NCBI GenBank assembly: GCA_022495995.1
Contig: JAFEMH010001455.1
Span: forward strand, 1 to 64,000
Direction: 5' to 3'
Source of the DNA: Adenophora triphylla var. japonica
Lineage: Eukaryota > Streptophyta > Magnoliopsida > Asterales > Campanulaceae
DNA length: 64,000 nucleotides
The notes beneath the pieces are model-generated. The model made no database searches, was not told the origin of the DNA, and saw nothing but the letters and a program-made list of their open reading frames with translations. The translations under genes and the position numbers were made by a program. Shown here piece by piece: positions 46,342 to 56,515 of this stretch; position 1 is the first letter of the stretch, and each line of letters begins with the position of its first letter.

Positions 46342-47783
46342 TGTAGGGTTTCGAGGGTCCATGCGCAGCGGAATAAGCAATAACTCGAAAAAAACCCAAG
46401 CCCTAGAATCCGTTCTAGATGAATAATTAAGAGAGATGAAATAGAATTACCAACCTTGAATGCTTTTGCCTTTGATAAACTTGACCCAACTCCAGTTGAA
46501 TGATCTTGTTAATCCTTGATAAACGAACGGGAATCACGAACCAAAGATCTTGATGAACGAAGATCCTCTATGTTTATCCACGCGCGGAACGAACCCTAGA
46601 ACTCTTCTAGGAGGATTGCTAGATCCAATTGATTGAAACACCTTTCAATCAATGAAGAACAATGGATTTGGTGGTGTTTGATTCTCAATTCTCAATTGAA
46701 ATCTCCCACTCTAAGTGTTTCTCTCAAGCCAAAACGTTCTAATTACGGCTAGGGCAACCAGGTAAGTATTTATACGTTATAAAACTTTTCCTTCGCGAAA
46801 ACCGTTTTAAGTCAATTCCGCGTCGATCCAGTGCCCGGGGGACGAGTCGTCCCCCGGGGGACGAGTCGTCCCCTGGCACCCGGCTTCGAATCGCGTCCCC
46901 CTTAAGGGGAATAGTTGGTTCGCACTGGGACGAGTCGTCCCCTGCGAACAAAAACTCCATATTCTTCATTTTTGACAATTCGTTCGATGCGTGTGACCCC
47001 ATAGGACTATATTATGTTGGCAATGAGTTCGATCACATCGATCCTCATAAGACATGAGCGGACTCTAGCAAGCCATCATGCCTACCCAAATAATATAATA
47101 TCAAGTTCGATTTCCTATATAGAACATATCACAATCCCATTGTCACACGATGTTATATTGAACATGAGTCATGGTCCACGTCAACTCATATTGTTCAATG
47201 CTTTCTCGTTATCAAGTAAATTGATTTAATCGAATGACATTAATCACATTAATTCATTGGGGCATGACCATGCACTACATCAATCTTACTTACGAGTGGC
47301 CTAGCAAACATCTCTCTTTACGAGGGACAATTTCCATCTTGACTTATCATTCTTCCCAACAAGAATCATACCACGCCAATGATAGCCCTTATTGTTATCC
47401 GGTTAAAGACAACGTTAAACTATATCAAACATGATATTCATCGAGCGGAAGACGATGATAATCTCGAGTCAAAGGATATCAATGATATGACTATATGAGA
47501 TCTAATTATGACATTTGACCATGACATAGATCTCATAATGGGTCAAGTCCAGTACCTTGTTCTCTAACAAGTACCCATGAATCTAATGTGCATCTCCATG
47601 CATATAATCATCACATGATTATCCATTAGACTTCATACTAGTGCTTCATAAGTACTAGGGACACGATTATTATAATAAAACATGCAAACATATATAACAA
47701 TCAAAGAAACAATCTCATATATAAATGAACAATGACATTACATAAAGGTCTATCTCTATAGGCCTAGGGCACTAACACCTACA
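46342..47783 (-). repeat. LTR B (shared middle LTR)
   Basis: 1442 bp. It differs from A and C mainly in 46738-46940, where CAG/CTG positions of A and C appear as CG or CCG and small deletions occur. It serves as 5' LTR of one unit and 3' LTR of the other. Confidence 0.93.
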
Positions 47784-49199
47784 GTCTCCCACTTGCACTA
47801 GGCCCAATCATTCATGTATCTTATACCCATGGACCTAACATGACATTCATGTTTAGCTTGTGGCAAAGGCTTGGTGAGAGGGTCCGAAATGTTGTCATCC
47901 GTTGGTACCTTTTGCATATCTTAACGTCTTCCCTTTCACAGATTTCTCGAATGAGGTGGAAACGTCTCAAAATGTGTTTGGATCGTTGATGTGACCTTGG
48001 TTCTTTTGCTTGCACAAATGACACCACAATTGTCACAACAAAGCTCCACCGGATTAGTGATACTTGGAACAATTCCAAAACACTAATGAACTTTTGATCC
48101 AAACTGCCTTTTCTAGCTACATCATATGTTGCTAAAATTAAGCCTTAGAAGTAGAATCGGCTACGATTTTCTGCTTGGAACTCTTCCAATAAAATCGCAC
48201 CTCCAATAAGCATAAACACAAATCCTAATTGCGATTTTAATTAACTTTGTCAGTTTGGAAGTTAGCATCCGTGTAACCTTTACAACAAGATTAACTTCCA
48301 ATCTTTCAAATACCAAGAACGTATCCTTAGTTCTTCTTAAGTACTTTAAGGATCGTCTTGACTGCCATCCAATGGTTCTCACTAGGATCAGATTGGTATC
48401 GACTCGTCATGCTCAAAGCATACGAGACATCGGGTCTAGTACAAATCATGGCATACATGACAAATCCAAATGCCGGAGCATATGGAACTTCATTCATTCT
48501 CTTTTGCTCATCAGTTGTCATGGGACACTGAGTCTCGCTAAGAGTAATACCATGACCCATTGACAGGTTACCTTTCTTAGAATCATCTAAGAACCTTATC
48601 AATACGAGTATTTTGACTCAAACCAACTTATCCTTTTAGATCTATCTCTATAGATCTTGATACCAAGGATGTAAGCGGCTTCACCCATATCTTTCATTGA
48701 GAAACCTTTCCTTGACCAAGACTTGGCCGGTCTTAAGTGTCAGAACTTTATTTTCAATGAGTAAGATATCATTGTCATATAACAATAGAAATAATACTAC
48801 GCTCCCACTGAATTTCATGTATACACAAAGTTCATCTTCGTACTTGATGATGTCAAACTCTTTGACCGATTCATCAAAATGAAGATTCCAACCCCTCGAA
48901 GTGCCTGTGGGGAAGGTTTTGGTGTCCAGCCAATATACCAAGTAATACATCACAAATATCCTAGATTAATCACATTAATCATATCAATGAAATTGACATC
49001 CCATAATCTAGATTAATCATATTAATCATATATATTACAATTTCATAATCATGGTATATCTATATATACTATTACTTCTCAAGTAAAACTCATACAATTT
49101 CATATTCTAGATCATGCACATCATGAAAATTCATATAATCATATTACATAATTATCATGATTATCTAACTAAGCATCATGAACGGGGCTCTGATACCAC
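47784..49199 (-). pseudogene. Internal region 2: second copy of the deletion derivative
   Basis: Same 1416-bp layout as internal 1, with PBS at 49186-49199 and purine tract at 47784-47796. Small differences include GGCCGGTC against GACAGTC near 48726 and TTTGTCAG against TTTAATGGAG near 48246. Confidence 0.9.
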
Positions 49200-50653
49200 T
49201 GTAGGGTTTCGAGGGTCCATGCGCAGCGGAATAAGCAATAACTCGAAAAAAACCCAAGCCCTAGAATCCGTTCTAGATGAATAATTAAGAGAGATGAAAT
49301 AGAATTACCAACCTTGAATGCTTTTGCCTTTGATAAACTTGACCCAACTCCAGATTGAATGATCTTGTTAATCCTTGATGAACGAACGGGAATCACGAAC
49401 CAAAGATCTTGATGAACGAAGATCCTCTATGTTTATCCACGCGCGGAACGAACCCTAGAACTCTTCTAGGAGGATTGCTAGATCCAATTGATTGAAACAC
49501 CTTTCAATCAATGAAGAACAATGGATTTGGTGGTGTTTGATTCTCAATTCTCAATTGAAATCTCCCACTCTAAGTGTTTCTCTCAAGCCAAAACGTTCTA
49601 ATTACGGCTAGGGCAACCAGGGGTAAGTATTTATACGTTATAAAACTTTTCCCTTCGCGAAAACCCTAGTTTTAAGTCAATTCCGCGTCAGTCCAGTGCC
49701 CAGGGGACGAGTCGTCCCCCAGGGGACGAGTCGTCCCCTGGCACCCAGCTTCTGAATCTGGCGTCCCCCTTAAGGGGAATAGTTGGTTCTGGCCTGGGGA
49801 CGAGTCGTCCCCTGAGAACAAAAACTCCATATTCTTCATTTTTGACAATTCGTTCGATGCGTGTGACCCCATAGGACTATATTATGTTGGCAATGAGTTC
49901 GATCACATCGATCCTCATAAGACATGAGCGGACTCTAGCAAGCCATCATGCCTACCCAAATAATATAATATCAAGTTCGATTTCCTATATAGAACATATC
50001 ACAATCCCATTGTCACACGATGTTATATTGAACATGAGTCATGGTCCACGTCAACTCATATTGTTCAATGCTTTCTCGTTATCAAGTAAATTGATTTAAT
50101 CGAATGACATTAATCACATTAATTCATTGGGGCATGACCATGCACTACATCAATCTTACTTACGAGTGGCCTAGCAAACATCTCTCTTTACGAGGGACAA
50201 TTTCCATCTTGACTTATCATTCTTCCCAACAAGAATCATACCACGCCAATGATAGCCCTTATTGTTATCCGGTTAAAGACAACGTTAAACTATATCAAAC
50301 ATGATATTCATCGAGCGGAAGACGATGATAATCTCAGGTCAAAGGATATCAATGATATGACTATATGAGATCTAATTATGACATTTGACCATGACATAGA
50401 TCTCATAATGGGTCAAGTCCAGTACCTTGTTCTCTAACAAGTACCCATGAATCTAATGTGCATCTCCATGCATATAATCATCACATGATTATCCATTAGA
50501 CTTCATACTAGTGCTTCATAAGTACTAGGGACACGATTATTATAATAAAACATGCAAACATATATAACAATCAAAGAAACAATCTCATATATAAATGAAC
50601 AATGACATTACATAAAGGTCTATCTCTATAGGCCTAGGGCACTAACACCTACA
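49200..50653 (-). repeat. LTR C of the three-LTR element
   Basis: 1454 bp, nearly identical to LTR A. Ends CACTAACACCTACA followed by the target duplication GTATT. Confidence 0.93.
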
Positions 50654-51193
50654 GTATTCTTGGTATTTGGAGGAATGGAAGATGATCTGGTTGTAAAGGG
50701 TTACACAGATGCAAGCTTCCAAACCGACAAAGATGACTATAGATCGCAGTCTGGTTTTGTGTTTATGCTAAATGGAGGTGCTGTTTGTTGGAAGAGTTCC
50801 AAGCAGAGCACTGTTGCTGATTCTACAACAGAAGCCGAGTACATAGCAGCATCAGATGCGGCTAAGGAGGCGGTTTGGATCAAGAAGTTCGTTAGTGACT
50901 TAGAAGTCGTTCCGAGTATCACTAACCCGATAGAGCTGTTCTGTGACAACAATGGTGCTATTGCCCAAGCAAAAGAACCAAGGTCACATCAGCGATCCAA
51001 ACACATTTTGAGACGCTTCCACCTCATTCGAGAAATCTGTGAAAGGGAGGACGTCAAGATATGCAAGGTACCAACGGATGACAACATTTCGGACCCTCTC
51101 ACCAAGCCTTTTACCACAAGCTAAACATGATGGTCATGTTAGGTCCATGGGTATAAGATACATGAATGATTGGGCCTAGTGCAAGTGGGAGTC

Positions 51194-52636
51194 TGTAGGT
51201 GTTAGTGCCCTAGGCCTATAGAGATAGACCTTTATGTAATGTCATTGTTCATTTATATATGAGATTGCTTCTTTGATTATTATATGAGTTTGCATGTTTA
51301 GTTATAATAATCGTGTCCCTAGTACTTATGAAGCACTAGTATGAAGTCTAATGGATAATCATATGATGATTATATGCATGGAGATGCACATTAGATTCAT
51401 GGGTACTTGTTAGAGAACAAGGTACTGGACTTGACCCATTATGAGATTTATGTCATGGTCATATGTCATAATTAAATCTCGTATAGTCATATCATTGATA
51501 TCCTTTGACCTGAGATTATCATCGTCTTTCGCTTGATGAATATCATGTTTGACTATAGTTTAACGTTATCTTTAACCGGATGACAATAAGGGCTATCATT
51601 GGCATGGTATGATTCTTGTTGGGAAGAATGATAAGTCAAGATGGAAATTGTCCCTCGTAAAGAGAGATGTTTGCTTGGCCACTCGTAGTAAGATTGAGGT
51701 AGTGCATGGCCATGCCCGAATGAATTAATGTGATTAATGTCATTCGATTAATCAATTTACTTGGTAACGAGAAAGCATTGAACAATATGAGTTGACGTGG
51801 ACCATGACTCATGTTCAATATAACATCGTGTGACAATGGGATTGTGATATGTTCTATGTAGGAAAATCGAACTTGATATTATACTATTTGGGTAGGCATG
51901 ATGGCTTGCTAGAGTCCGCTCATGTCTTATGAGGATCGATGTGATCGGACTCATTGCCAACATAGTATGGTCCTATGGGGTCACACGCATCGAACGAATT
52001 GTCAAAAATGAAGAATATGGAGTTTTTGTTCTCATGGGACGACTCGTCCCAGCCGTAACCAACTATTCCCCTTAAGGGAAGCCGTCGAAGGCGGGTGCCG
52101 GGGACGACTCGTCCCACAGGGGACGACTCGTCCCCTGGGCACTGGACTGACGCGAAATTGACTTAAAACTAGGGTTTTCGTGAGGGGAAAAGTTTTATAA
52201 CGTATAAATACTTACCCCTGGTTGCCCTAGCCGTCATTAGAACGTTTTGGCTTGAGAGAAACACTTAGAGTGGGAGATTTCAATTGAGAATTGAGAATCA
52301 AACACTACCAAATCCATTGTTCTTCATTGATTGAAAGGTGTTTCAATCAATTGGATCTAGCAATCCTCCTAGAAGAGTTCTAGGGTTCGTTCCGCGCGTG
52401 GATAAACATAGAGGATCTTCGTTCATCAAGATCTTTGGTTCGTGATTCCCGTTCGTTCATCAAGGATTAACAAGATCATTCAATCTGGAGTTGGGTCAAG
52501 TTTATCAAAGGCAAAAGCATTCAAGGTTGGTAATTTTATTTCATCTCTCTTAATTATTCATCTAGAACGGATTCTAGGGCTTGGGGTTTTCGAGTTATTG
52601 CTTATTCCGCTGCGCATGGACCCTCGAAACCCTACA
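51194..52636 (+). repeat. 3' LTR of the copia element
   Basis: 1443 bp. Differences from the 5' LTR are concentrated in 52031-52140, around the GACGACTCGTCCC palindromes. Confidence 0.93.
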
Positions 52637-52765
52637 GTATATATATATGTACATATATATGTGTGTGTGTATTCCCTCCGTCCCATTAAGAACTAAACAT
52701 ATTTCTCATTTGGGTGTCCCATTAGAAATTACACTTAACCAAAATGGAAATTTTATAATACTTCT

Positions 52766-53047
52766 TTACTCAGTTGTCCTATCATTATTATCATTCTTAC
52801 GCGCCGAAATGTACCCTTCCCCGTGCCTAATCCAATTCTTGTAATCTTTTTGAAATCCCACTGCAATACAATGTGATCTCACGGTTGCACGGTCTTCTTG
52901 GTAACGATTTGCGCATTTTTTACAAGGACAATATATTTCTTTAACACCAATGAGACTTTTTGAGAATGCAAAATCGAGAAAGTTGTCAACCCCAGACAAA
53001 TACTCATTTGAAATTCGATTATCCAAATCAATCCAACTTTTGTCCAT
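52766..53047 (-). pseudogene. CACTA transposase N-terminal piece (Transpos_assoc domain)
   Basis: Minus-strand reading MDKSWIDLDNRISNEYLSGV, then NFLDFAFSKS, IYCPCKKCANRYQEDRATVR, HCIAVGFQKDYKNWIRHGEG. This is the cysteine-containing transposase-associated domain (PF13963 type) at the start of TNP2-class CACTA proteins. It stops after about 94 residues; the catalytic Transposase_21 domain that should follow is missing both before and after the copia insertion. Confidence 0.85.
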
Positions 53048-54885
53048 ATATGACTTGACTTGATATTTTTAACGTTAAAATACAACCTATATATAAGACC
53101 GAGAGACACAAAGTTTAGAATAAAAATAAACTCATAAACAAACATAGTCTAAATATGTACAACTTTTGGCTCGATATAGATAATATACATTGTTGGAGCC
53201 TAGCCTATTAGTCGAACTTGGGCCCATGATATAGTATAACCCTATGACAACATCATTCGTTCTCTCTCACAAGCCCCCCCCCTAATTGAGAAGCTAATTT
53301 AAGGAACTAGGTTGATGTGCAAAAGAATATGCACATGCAACAAGATTTGGAACTATTTTTAGGAATTAGATTGAAGTGCGCAACATTATTTTTTGTGTAG
53401 GGTCTACGAAGGGTACTATCTTAGGAGAGCGATGGTAATATAAGAAAAGTGTTATTATATTTAAGGAACTAGGTTGGTGTTTAGATATTTTACAATTCGA
53501 CAAGTGGCCAAGTTTAGATATTTTACAATTTTCTCCATTTCCATTATCCACACTATTACATCATAATGAGATAAAAAAAAATCTTATTGTTGTTGATTGA
53601 TGGTAAAAACAGGGTGTTCAACTCCTGTTTAACAAACACAGTAGTGCAACTTCTTATTTAAGGCACTATATAAGCCAAGGACCTTGCACAAGTCACCATG
53701 TAGGGATAAAACAACATATAACCAGCCCTACACAATCTCTATACAACATTGAACAACTTACCTTTAGGGTTCAAGTTCAAAAAAACCAAGTTTTATAACA
53801 TTTGGTTCAATGGTCAAAAACTGCCTTTCAAGCAAGTTCACGACCACTTTTAAAGCACTTCCCATTATCCAATTGTCCCATTTCAAATTCCTTAATGTAG
53901 TACTAAAGTTGTACTAAATACAGGATCAAAAAGTGTTCCAATCCGAGTTGTTTAGCCTAGGTTTGCAAAGCCTAGAAAATGGACCAAAACTGCAGATTAT
54001 AACCCTTCAAAGCAATAAAAATTCGCTTTCAAGCAACTTTAGATCAATTTTTAAAGCTCTTGCCAAAACCTTTTTGGATAATTCCAAGTGCTAAAATGTT
54101 TTACTAAAGTTGTACAACAAGTTTAGTTAAAGAGTGGTTCAATACCTACCCCTTTACCTAGGTCTACAAGGCCCCAAAGTTGACCCTGCACCCTTGATTT
54201 GGTCACGAGTCGTGCGTGAGTGCACGAGTCGTGAAACTTCCTGCACGGCTGATTCCAATTGCACGACTACCTCTCACGAGTCCCCCTGAGGTCACGACTC
54301 GTGCTCATAAGCACGAGTCATGCCCTGGCACCGAAACCCCAGCGGCCTTCGAAACATCGGCAAAACTCAACAACAACAACCCGGTTCAACACCGGTTACG
54401 CCACCCTTGGTCTCGGTTATTTTAAGGCCATTTACAGCGGTGCATGGACATGTTTTGGGACTTAAAACCTATCAACAATAACTCACAACACCAAGAACAA
54501 AATATAATATATCGGAGTACTAACATTATTGAGTTAAAAAAAAAAAAAAAACCCGAAATTCAAAGTAAATTAGAAAAGGGGAAAGAAATGTATACACGAT
54601 TGTTGTTGATTGAAGAAATCAAAGCTCAATTTCCCAGCCGGGAGGAGAGAGCTGCGAGATCGCTAGAGGAGAGACGAAAGAGAGGCGAGTAATAAGACCA
54701 AGAACAATAAAATCCAAAAAATTAAAAATAAATACCAACCTGCTGATTTGGAGGAGAGAAAGAGATCTTCGTTCGTTCGTGCCCTAGCTATGGAGTCTTC
54801 GTGCCCTAGCTTGCTGCGATGGAGGAGAGAAAGAGAGGGAGAGATACCGCGAAACTGAATAGGGAAATTTGGTTTCCCGGTATTT
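53048..54885. other. Right interior of the CACTA element, mostly non-coding
   Basis: Non-coding as far as I can see. Notable points: CACGAGTCGTG-type palindromes at 54203-54330, a poly-A run near 54540, and a purine-rich GGAGGAGAGA leader-like stretch at 54640-54860 just inside the right sub-terminal repeats, which would suit a minus-strand 5' leader. Confidence 0.5.
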
Positions 54886-55190
54886 AATAACATTTACGGC
54901 GGACGCGTATAATCCGCCGATAATAGTTAACTATATACGGCGGACGCGTATAACCCGCCGTATATAGTTAACTATATACGGCGGCTACTTATACACCGCC
55001 GTATATAACTTCGATCTCATACGCATTCACTGAGAAATATACGTATTTACTTATTTACGGCGGTCTAGACCGCCGTAAATATTAATTATATACGGCGGTA
55101 TACATAACCGCCGTATATATATGATATATACGGCGGACGCGTGTCCACCGCCGTAAATGAGCGCCGTAAATAGCCCCTTTTCTTGTAGTG
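54886..55190. repeat. Right TIR and sub-terminal repeats of the CACTA element
   Basis: Copies of TTTACGGCGG, TATACGGCGG and their complements, ending TTTTCTTGTAGTG. Mirrors the left end. Confidence 0.9.
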
Positions 55191-55250
55191 AATAAGGTCC
55201 AGCAGACGAGGTATATCTACTAACATCAGATTCATCTGAATTTGCCACTG
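55191..55250 (-). pseudogene. First part of the captured NUP107 piece
   Basis: Minus-strand reading QWQIQMNLMLVDIPRLLDLI, matching the NUP107 segment that directly precedes the WLWISPSED part at 34085. The CACTA insertion splits it; the target duplication AAT holds the last isoleucine codon on both sides. Confidence 0.85.
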
Positions 55251-55331
55251 TCCTCCTGGATCCCACAATAACTCATATGATGATCCCAGACCATTACTTG
55301 AGTTCCATGTGAATGTGTTCTTCTCAGGCAT

Positions 55332-55391
55332 ATTGTCAAACACCTTATATGCATCATTCAAACAATATATTTTTTTGTGAATATGAACTGC
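55332..55391 (-). pseudogene. Captured PPR-protein piece
   Basis: Minus-strand reading LNDAYKVFDNMPEKNTFTWN matches the short/long PPR repeat consensus (A..VFD.MP.....WN) of plant organelle RNA-binding proteins. Similarity is limited to about 20-25 residues, in frame with EF-hand and NUP107 pieces. The neighbouring SSNGLGSSYELLWDPGG (55251-55330) is not recognised. Confidence 0.65.
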
Positions 55392-55700
55392 ATCTGAGAA
55401 TGGTTTAGGTCCCATGATGGAACTATCACCTATCCCAATCTGAAAATTACATTCCCTTAAACAAATATCCACATCAACTCCATTAACTTGGACCTCAAAA
55501 TCATACGTAGCAACAATATTAATAGAATTCTCAGCAGGCTCTGCAGTTACCTTATCAACAGCATCTCCTGATTCAAGCATTCCCTCTATTATTTCACCTT
55601 GACATTCTATCGAACACTTGGCGTGGTTTTCAGTTGCTTGGTCTCTCTTTGCAGTTTGCTCAATTTCTGCATCCTTTGAGATATCATCTTCATTCGAGTC
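55392..55700 (-). other. Unassigned open segment between EF-hand and PPR pieces
   Basis: Open on the minus strand, acidic, starting about DISKDAEIEQTAKRDQATEN and running through ATYDFEVQVNGVDVDICLRE. No family recognised. It keeps the frame of both neighbours. Confidence 0.5.
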
Positions 55701-56000
55701 CAGGTCAATCAGCTTTAGGTCATAGGCGAAGGTATCAAAATCTCGATTCGCATCGCCAAAGCCGTCATAGTAGCTAAACAACAACCCAGCGTATGTCAGC
55801 CCTTCCTTACCGTCTACGATTTCGCCATATGTATAGAAGATCTCATCGAGATAAGCATTGATTTCTTCATCACTAATTTTAACCATAGGGTTTACGGAGA
55901 CTGCATAGACTGCCATTTCCTCTCGACTAAGAACTCTGTCCCCATTCACATCGAATAGTTTGAAGATGCTGAACACCTTTGCTTCGTAACAAGGCTCCAT
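55701..56000 (-). pseudogene. Captured EF-hand piece of a calcium-binding TPR protein
   Basis: Start at 56000 (MEPCYEAKVFSIFKLFD), 34 bases after the PBS. It contains an EF-hand loop DVNGDRVLSREE and then VNPMVKISDEEINAYLDEIF, TYGEIVDGKEGLTYAGLLFS and GFGDANRDFD. This order matches the N-terminal EF-hand region of plant TPR proteins with EF-hands (Arabidopsis At2g32450/At1g05150 type); the TPR part is absent. The frame is open upstream into the LTR (to 56090) and downstream through PPR into NUP107. Confidence 0.8.
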
Positions 56001-56033
56001 TTCGCAACAGCAACAGTCACCGTGATCGAGAAA

Positions 56034-56046
56034 GCTTTGATACCAA
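56034..56046 (-). promoter_or_regulatory. Primer-binding site of the transducing element
   Basis: Minus strand TTGGTATCAAAGC, the same PBS as the gypsy element at 58166-58178, next to the 5' LTR. Confidence 0.8.
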
Positions 56047-56051
56047 GTAAA

Positions 56052-56471
56052 TGCCAAATTGATAACGATAAATTGGAAATTGGATTCCAATTTAACAGGG
56101 AATTATATTCAGATTGGATGAGAAGAAGAAATTAGACAGACTTGAGAATATGAGATGAGAAAGAATATAGAAATTGGAGAAAGATAGATTGAGGAATTTC
56201 TGTTATTTCATTCATGCCGTAACAATGGCGATCTACTGAGCTTAAAAGGGAGAGTAGCATGTGGGAAACAACGGCCACACTCTCTCTCTCTCTATAAAAC
56301 GACAACATATTAAGTAACGGAATTAAAAAATCTAAACAAGCTAAAACGACGACGTCCTATTAAAAGGAAAACGCATACGTTAAGGTACGCTACTCCGCAA
56401 ACGATGTCGTATCCTTCCATCTTCAAACGTAACGGTCATCCCCAAATTCATACGAACCCTAAATCATTACA
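56052..56471 (-). repeat. 5' LTR of the transducing element
   Basis: Identical by eye to 31065-31484. On the minus strand it begins TGTAATGATTTAGGGTTCG. Confidence 0.9.
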
Positions 56472-56515
56472 TTATCATACTTAGCTTTCGTAATCAGGTC
56501 AGTCTCAGGTTTCCG

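Larger units (their letters stand above)
43472..50653 (-). mobile_element. Three-LTR tandem, non-autonomous copia element nested in the copia element
   Basis: Layout: LTR A 43472-44925, internal 1 44926-46341, LTR B 46342-47783, internal 2 47784-49199, LTR C 49200-50653. Perfect 5-bp duplications GTATT (43467-43471 and 50654-50658) flank the whole, splitting the valine-phenylalanine codons of the host RT/RNase H region. LTRs belong to the same family as the host element. Each internal region is 1416 bp and has a purine tract next to the left LTR and a PBS next to the right LTR. Gag, protease, integrase and part of the RT are deleted. The two internals differ by a few small changes, so they are not a simple copy error. 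Confidence 0.93.
40036..51124 (+). pseudogene. copia gag-pol polyprotein, split by nested element
   Basis: Start chosen at 40036 (MAVNNNQNM). Gag carries a zinc knuckle CYHCKETGHWRRNC (40783-40824). The protease active site DTG is at 40930-40938. GAG-pre-integrase HCRLGH is at 41341 and VCESCLLGK near 41431; the integrase core has TDVCGPM (41521), DDLSR (41587), SDRGGEY (41710) and SERRN (41818). Reverse transcriptase has GCKWVFKKK, MDVKTAFLNG and YVDD (42999-43010). RNase H resumes after the nested element at 50659 with TDASFQTDKDDYRSQSGF and TTEAEYIAASDAAKE, ending at a stop at 51122-51124. Breaks: one missing base giving TAG at 42544-42546, an in-frame TGA at 42882-42884, and the insertion after 43471. 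Otherwise one continuous frame, as in typical copia elements. Confidence 0.93.
37629..52636 (+). mobile_element. Ty1-copia retrotransposon inside the CACTA element
   Basis: LTRs 37629-39080 and 51194-52636 begin TGTAGGTGTTAG and end CCCTACA. Perfect 5-bp duplications GTATA flank the element (37624-37628 and 52637-52641). The PBS TGGTATCAGAGCC (39082-39094) follows the left LTR and the purine tract AAGTGGGAG (51183-51191) precedes the right LTR. The internal region encodes one copia polyprotein, now broken by one frame shift, one stop and a 7.2-kb nested element (43472-50653). Without it the element would be about 7.8 kb. Confidence 0.96.
34086..55190 (-). mobile_element. CACTA (En/Spm) DNA transposon inside the captured NUP107 piece
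   Basis: Ends are CACTACAAGAAAC (left) and, reverse-complemented, CACTACAAGAAAA (right), with 3-bp duplications AAT (34083-34085 and 55191-55193). Both ends carry sub-terminal arrays of TTTACGGCGG / TATACGGCGG in both orientations (34108-34600 and 54890-55170), where CACTA transposases bind. The AAT duplication is also the shared isoleucine codon that rejoins NUP107. A gene with a Transposase_24-type product lies at the left (34840-36330) and a Transpos_assoc domain at the right (52766-53047), both minus strand. The TNP2 (Transposase_21) core is not visible. A 15-kb copia element (37629-52636) sits inside, so the CACTA body alone is about 6.1 kb. Confidence 0.93.
31059..56471 (-). mobile_element. 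Gene-transducing LTR retrotransposon (gypsy-like LTRs, host gene pieces inside)
   Basis: Identical-looking direct repeats 31059-31484 and 56052-56471 act as LTRs. Read on the minus strand they begin TGTAATGATTTAGGGTTC. A PBS (TTGGTATCAAAGC on the minus strand, 56034-56046) and a purine tract (AAGGAGTAGGGAA on the minus strand, next to 31485) sit where an LTR element needs them. Without the nested CACTA element the unit would be about 4.3 kb. Its interior shows no gag, protease, integrase or reverse transcriptase. Instead it holds intronless pieces of at least five host genes: EF-hand/TPR protein, PPR, NUP107, SWC5 and AHL. This organisation recalls maize Bs1. No target duplication was found (AGCTC left, TTATC right). 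Confidence 0.85.

Noticed and set aside
43472..50653. Regularly spaced LTR repeats read as an assembly duplication
   Set aside because: Exact GTATT duplications at the outer ends, PBS and purine tract at each internal region, and small differences between the two internals fit a real three-LTR element; long-read confirmation is still wanted.
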